Below, one piece after another: positions 59,995 to 64,000 of a stretch of 64,000 nt of DNA. The notes beneath the pieces are model-generated. The model was not told where the DNA came from. It saw only the letters and a program-made list of their open reading frames with translations, and ran no database searches. Position 1 is the stretch's first letter; each line of letters begins with the position of its first letter. Source of the stretch: Shimwellia blattae DSM 4481 = NBRC 105725 (GTDB lineage: Bacteria; Pseudomonadota; Gammaproteobacteria; Enterobacterales; Enterobacteriaceae). Made by a program: the position numbers and the translations under genes. The stretch is taken from the NCBI RefSeq assembly GCF_000262305.1, contig NC_017910.1, forward strand, positions 1,116,001 to 1,180,000, given 5' to 3'.

Positions 59995-62900
59995 ATTATC
60001 CCGTCGTCAGTGGTTGAAAATAGGGGTGGCTGTAGGGGGCTTTGCGGCCTTTGGCCTGAGCTATCGCGATGTGGCGCAGCGCGCCGTGGACGGGCTGGTT
60101 AACGGCACCTCCGGGAAGGTGACCCGCGATAAAATTTTTGCCAATGCCCTGGAGCCCGAAGGGCGGATACAGGGCGGCTGGCAGCAGAACCCCGATCAGG
60201 CCATCTCCATGACCCAGTGCTTTGGCTGCTGGACACTGTGCGGGCTGCGGGTGCGGGTAGACAAAAAAGCAAACCGCGTGTTGCGCATTGCCGGTAACCC
60301 CTGGCACCCGCTTTCCCACGAGGCGCCGTTCGACAGCGCCATGCCCTTTGCTCAGGCCATGGCCCGGCTTGGCGGTGAAGGCGGTATGCCTTCCCGCTCC
60401 ACCGCCTGCGCTCGCGGGGCAACCCTGGCTGAAGGCCTGTACAGCCCGCAGCGCATCCTCACCCCGATGAAGCGGGCAGGGAAGCGCGGGGAGGGCAAAT
60501 GGCAGCGCATCAGTTTTGAGCAACTGATTGCCGAAGTGGTCGAGGGCGGGGATCTGTTCGGTGAGGGCCATGTTGACGGGCTGAGGGCGATTCGCGATCT
60601 GACTACGCCGGTGGATGCCCGGCACCCCGACTATGGCCCGAGGGCCAACCAGCTGATGGTCACCAATGCGGGTGATGACGGCCGGGACGGGTTTTTGCGG
60701 CGCTTTGCCCAGCACAGTTTTGGTTCAAAAAATTTTGGCGCACACGGCGCTTACTGCGGGCTGGCTTACCGGGCCGGTTCCGGCGCACTGCTGGGGGATC
60801 TGGATAAAAACCCCCACGTGAAGCCAGACTGGGAAAATGTGGAGTTCGCCCTGTTTATGGGGACATCACCGGCCCAGTCCGGTAACCCGTTTAAACGCCA
60901 GGCCCGGCAACTGGCCAGCGCCCGTTTGCGTGACACCTTCCGCTATGTGGTGGTGGCCCCGGCGCTGCCGCTGACCACGGTACAGGCCGACAGTCACGGA
61001 CGCTGGCTGGCGCTCCGGCCGGGCAGCGATTCCGCCCTGGCGATGGCGATGATCCGCTGGATAATCGAAAACAACCGCTATACGGCAGAGTATCTGTCCA
61101 TGACCAGCCGCGAAGCGATGCTGCGCGCCGGTGAGAAGAGCTGGACCAACGCCTGCTGGCTGGTGATTACGGATGAGCAACACCCCCGGGCCGGGCAGCA
61201 TCTGACCACCTCGTTGCTGAGCGGTGAAGCGAGCGGCAACGACGAGCCGCTGGTCATCAGCGAGGCGGGGGAGCTGGTGCCGGTAAGCCAGTGCGATCGC
61301 GGGGCGCTGCTGGTCACCCGGCAGATAACCCTGCACGACGGCTCCTCTGTAACGGTAAAAAGCAGTTTTCAGTGCCTGGCCGATTCCGCCTGCCGCTTTA
61401 CGATAGCGCAGTACAGCCAGCAGTGCGGTGTGCCGCAGGCGCAGATCATCGCGCTGGCGCAGGCGTTTACCAGTCATGGCCGCAAAGCGGCGGTGATTAC
61501 CCACGGTGGCATGATGTCCGGGAACGGCTTTTATAATGCATGGTCGGTGATGATGCTCAACGTGCTGCTGGGCAATATGAGCCTCAGCGGCGGGGTGTTT
61601 GTCGGCGGGGGGAAATTCAATGGTGAGGTGAACGGGCCTTGCTATAACTTCGAACAGTTTCCCGGCAAGGTGGCACCCAGAGGGATGAACATCGCCCGGA
61701 GCAAGGCGGACTACGCCCGCTCCCCGGAGTACCAGGAGAAGGTGGCCCGGGGCCAGGCCCCCTGGCCGGCAAAAGCGCCCTGGTATCCTTTTGTTGCCGG
61801 GCAACTGACCGAGCTTCTGCCCTCGGCGCTGGCGGGGTATCCGTACCCGCTGAAGGCGTGGATCTCAAATATGACCAACCCGCTATATGGTGTGCCCGGG
61901 TTGCGCGGCATTATTGATGCACAGCTGCGGGATCCGCAGCGCCTGCCGCTCTTTATTGCCATCGATGCCTTTATGAATGAGACCACCGCCTTTGCGGACT
62001 ATATCGTGCCGGATACCCATAACTTTGAGAGCTGGGGGTTCAGTACGCCCTGGGCCGGGGTAGCCACTAAAACCACAACGGCCCGCTGGCCGGTGGTCTC
62101 TGCCGCAACGGCGAAAACGGCGCAGGGAGAGCCGGTCTCCATGGAGGCATTCTGCATTGCGGTGGCCAGACGGATGGGGCTGCCGGGCTTTGGGGATAAC
62201 GCCATACCCGACAGCCAGGGCGAGATGCAGGGGCTACACCGGGCGGAGGACTATTACCTGCGCGTGGCGGCCAATATCGCCTTTGCCGGGCAAAAACCAC
62301 TGCCGCCAGCAGACGAGCAGGATATTGCCCTGTCGGGGGTTGAGCGTATTTTCCCGGCCATCCGCACTACGCTGAAACCCGCAGAGGCGCTGCCGGTGGC
62401 GTTTCTGTATAGCCGCGGCGGGCGGTTTGCACCGCCGGAAACGGGCCGGAAAGCGGGCCTTGTGGGGGCGGAGTGGGTAAAACCGCTGCAAATCTGGAAC
62501 CCGCAGGTGGCGGCCTACAAATACGCCTTAACCGGGGAGCGCTACAGCGGCTGCCCGACCTGGTATCCGGCGCGCCTGTCTGATGGCCGGGCGCTGGAGG
62601 CGCTCTACCCGCCCGCCCGCTGGCCGCTGCAACTGATTTCGTTTAAATCTAACCTGATGAGCAGCAGCACCGGGGTGACCGAACGGCTGCACCGGGTGAA
62701 ACCGGCAGGGCTGGTGGCGATAAACCCGCAGGATGGCAAGCGCTTTGGCCTGCAACATGGCGACAGGGCGCGCATCCGCACCCCCGGGGGGCAGCTGGAG
62801 GTGCAGATAAGCCTGCTTGCGGGGGTGATGCCGGGGGTAATTGCCATCGAGCATGGCTACGGCCATAAGGAGTCCGGCGCCCGCTCCTGGTGGCTTGACG

Positions 62901-63058
62901 GGGAGCAGGTGGCCGGTCAGCACTATGCTGGCGCAGGTATTAACCTTAATGATCTGGGCTTTGCGGATCCTACCCGCAAGATCCCCGGCCCGTGGCTGGA
63001 CTGGGTGACCGGGGCTGCCGTTCGCCAGGGGCTACCGGCAATGATTGAGAAAGTCTGA
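59987..63058 (+). CDS. ttrA: Tetrathionate reductase catalytic molybdopterin subunit TtrA
   Basis: Periplasmic Mo-bisMGD enzyme reducing tetrathionate to thiosulfate; 1023 residues (Salmonella 1020). A full twin-arginine signal SRRQWLK is at residues 5-11. The N-terminal [4Fe-4S] cysteines are C78, C81, C85 and C141 (CFGCWTLC, STACARG). The DMSO-reductase fold follows, with the dinucleotide-binding domain at the C-terminus (SSSTGVTERLHRVKPAGLVA, GIEHGYGHKE-like EHGYGHKE). The start follows AAGGAGAG. With TtrB and TtrC it supports anaerobic respiration on tetrathionate. Confidence 0.97.
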   Translation: MAELSRRQWLKIGVAVGGFAAFGLSYRDVAQRAVDGLVNGTSGKVTRDKIFANALEPEGRIQGGWQQNPDQAISMTQCFGCWTLCGLRVRVDKKANRVLRIAGNPWHPLSHEAPFDSAMPFAQAMARLGGEGGMPSRSTACARGATLAEGLYSPQRILTPMKRAGKRGEGKWQRISFEQLIAEVVEGGDLFGEGHVDGLRAIRDLTTPVDARHPDYGPRANQLMVTNAGDDGRDGFLRRFAQHSFGSKNFGAHGAYCGLAYRAGSGALLGDLDKNPHVKPDWENVEFALFMGTSPAQSGNPFKRQARQLASARLRDTFRYVVVAPALPLTTVQADSHGRWLALRPGSDSALAMAMIRWIIENNRYTAEYLSMTSREAMLRAGEKSWTNACWLVITDEQHPRAGQHLTTSLLSGEASGNDEPLVISEAGELVPVSQCDRGALLVTRQITLHDGSSVTVKSSFQCLADSACRFTIAQYSQQCGVPQAQIIALAQAFTSHGRKAAVITHGGMMSGNGFYNAWSVMMLNVLLGNMSLSGGVFVGGGKFNGEVNGPCYNFEQFPGKVAPRGMNIARSKADYARSPEYQEKVARGQAPWPAKAPWYPFVAGQLTELLPSALAGYPYPLKAWISNMTNPLYGVPGLRGIIDAQLRDPQRLPLFIAIDAFMNETTAFADYIVPDTHNFESWGFSTPWAGVATKTTTARWPVVSAATAKTAQGEPVSMEAFCIAVARRMGLPGFGDNAIPDSQGEMQGLHRAEDYYLRVAANIAFAGQKPLPPADEQDIALSGVERIFPAIRTTLKPAEALPVAFLYSRGGRFAPPETGRKAGLVGAEWVKPLQIWNPQVAAYKYALTGERYSGCPTWYPARLSDGRALEALYPPARWPLQLISFKSNLMSSSTGVTERLHRVKPAGLVAINPQDGKRFGLQHGDRARIRTPGGQLEVQISLLAGVMPGVIAIEHGYGHKESGARSWWLDGEQVAGQHYAGAGINLNDLGFADPTRKIPGPWLDWVTGAAVRQGLPAMIEKV

Positions 63059-63501
63059 TTATCGCGGGGCCTGGTATAAACGGGCCCCATTATTATTTGT
63101 GGTGGTATTACCACCTTTATATCAATCGGCCCTTAGCCATCAAAATATAAACCTGGTAATATTTCTTTTGTCTCCTGCCTCCCTGTAACCTTAACCTTTA
63201 AAAGGTTCGGTGATTTCTGTGTTTCGATATTTATTTAAATTAACGTTGTATCGTCTCACCCACAAATTTCTGCATACGTTAACTGCTGCGATATAAATGT
63301 TTGCTGATTGTATCCCCTGCAGTTTATTTTACTAGTATGGTATGTCTGGTTGCTATTAATTCTGGTTTAAAATTCTTAGTAATTTTATTATTTTGACACA
63401 ATGAACTGTAAATATTATTTTTTACAGATCGTTATTCCATTATCGTGTGTAAAGAATCTTGAGTGAAAAGTGTACACAGCGATAAACAGAGGGATGATGA
63501 G
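63059..63501. other. AT-rich leader between ttrA and tssB
   Basis: About 440 bases, clearly more AT-rich than the rest of the window. A stem GGGGCC / GGCCCC at 63066-63071/63083-63088 just after ttrA, followed by ATTATTATTT, is the probable ttrA terminator. A TTGACA at 63393-63398 with TATTTT 17 bases later (63416-63421) is a plausible promoter for the secretion cluster. The composition fits an H-NS-bound region. No gene seen. Confidence 0.6.
63393..63421 (+). promoter_or_regulatory. Candidate sigma70 promoter of the type VI cluster
   Basis: Consensus -35 TTGACA (63393-63398), 17-base spacer, -10-like TATTTT (63416-63421). The tssB start is 81 bases downstream. An alternative -10, TATTAT at 63413, has a spacer of only 14. 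Confidence 0.5.
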
Positions 63502-63999
63502 ATGGCTGAGAGTTTCCAGAATGAAGTGCCCAAAGCACGTATTAATCTAAAACTTGACCTGCATACGGGGGGCGCAAGCAAGAAAACTGAACTTCCCCTG
63601 AAATTACTTATTGCAGGCGACTTCAGTAATGGTCAGGAGTCCGCGCCATTACCGGAGCGTAAAAAAGTTAATCTGAACAAAAATAATATTGATGCAGTTC
63701 TTTTCGAATATTCTCCAAAAGTAAACCTTACCGTTAAAAATACGCTGGCCGGTGACGGTAGCGAAGACAATATCAGCCTGATATTCCGGAGCATGAAGGA
63801 TTTCTCTCCGGAGCAGGTCTCCCGGCAAATACCTCAGCTCAAGGCGATGCTTTCCATGCGCAATTTGCTGCGCGATTTAAAAGCAAACCTGCTGGACAAC
63901 CAGGCCTTCCGAAAAGAGCTGGAGAAGATCCTGCTCGACCCGGCATTAAGCGCCGAACTCCGGGAGGAGCTCTCCGCCCTGGCACCGAAACAGCCATAA
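63502..63999 (+). CDS. tssB: Type VI secretion contractile sheath small subunit TssB (VipA)
   Basis: A 165-residue TssB/VipA/ImpB-family protein; it co-assembles with TssC into the contractile sheath. The start MAESFQNEVPKARINLKLDL and the block ELPLKLLIAGDFSN are characteristic of the family, as is the C-terminal SMKDFSPEQVSRQIPQL and the helical tail. The GTG-led frame from 63463 adds 13 residues with no match, so ATG 63502 is preferred; a GAGGG ribosome site precedes it. tssC and the rest would follow beyond the right edge. Confidence 0.95.
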   Translation: MAESFQNEVPKARINLKLDLHTGGASKKTELPLKLLIAGDFSNGQESAPLPERKKVNLNKNNIDAVLFEYSPKVNLTVKNTLAGDGSEDNISLIFRSMKDFSPEQVSRQIPQLKAMLSMRNLLRDLKANLLDNQAFRKELEKILLDPALSAELREELSALAPKQP

Positions 64000-64000
64000 C

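Noticed and set aside
60866..61804. 312-codon minus-strand frame inside ttrA
   Set aside because: Antisense shadow of a GC-rich molybdoenzyme gene; no family match.

Overview
The window is chromosomal DNA of an Enterobacteriaceae-type gammaproteobacterium. Nearly every gene from 1 to about 44,500 has an E. coli K-12 counterpart of almost identical length, in the order of the K-12 54-minute region (maeB, hemF, cys, pts, zipA/ligA, xap, gltX, nupC, mntH, glk, ypdAB, alaC). It is GC-rich with Enterobacterales-style promoters, and I cannot name the genus. A lineage outside Escherichia proper is suggested by ipdC, the tetrathionate reductase locus, a type VI secretion gene, and the absence of many K-12 accessory genes (talA, eut, murRQP/ucpA/yfeW, pdxK/yfeK, yfeN/yfeR, yfeO, fry/ypdCEF, lpxP). 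No complete mobile element, CRISPR array or rRNA was seen.

Layout. 1-8.6 kb: transketolase (cut by the left edge), malic enzyme, hemF/amiA, ypeA, yfeZ, yfeY, yfeX. 8.7-13.5 kb: sulfate/thiosulfate uptake cysPUWA, then cysM. 13.6-18.4 kb: crr-ptsI-ptsH (PTS), cysK, cysZ. 18.7-22 kb: zipA, ligA, ypeB. 22-26.4 kb: yfeH and the xanthosine genes xapABR. 26.4-30 kb: a Val/Val/Val/Lys tRNA operon, gltX, yfeCD and two tRNA-Ala genes. 30-42.9 kb: pdeA, nupC, mntH, ypeC, ipdC, glk, ypdAB, alaC and the micro-gene ypdK. 43.3-48.5 kb: cbpAM, an Asp/Glu racemase, a YejM-like membrane sulfatase-fold protein, an unrecognised 99-residue membrane protein and uspF.

The accessory part runs from 48.6 kb to the right end. 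First comes a compact catabolic operon: an MhpA-type flavin hydroxylase, a maleylacetate reductase and a hydroxyquinol-type intradiol dioxygenase. It is transcribed from a near-consensus sigma54 promoter and faces a divergent NtrC-type activator whose sensor domain keeps the phenol-contact and zinc residues of MopR/DmpR. The likely pathway is resorcinol or a related phenol to hydroxyquinol, maleylacetate and 3-oxoadipate. Next is an EptA/MCR-family phosphoethanolamine transferase. Then comes a complete tetrathionate respiration locus (ttrRS divergent from ttrBCA), and finally an AT-rich leader with tssB, the first gene of a type VI secretion cluster leaving the window.

The sulfur theme recurs: cysPUWA and cysZ import sulfate/thiosulfate, cysK and cysM make cysteine or S-sulfocysteine, and Ttr uses tetrathionate as electron acceptor. 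Several operators can be read directly: Mlc at pts, MntR and Fur at mntH, TyrR at ipdC, Cra at glk, sigma54 at the phenol operon, and a three-copy CTAATC repeat at ttr.
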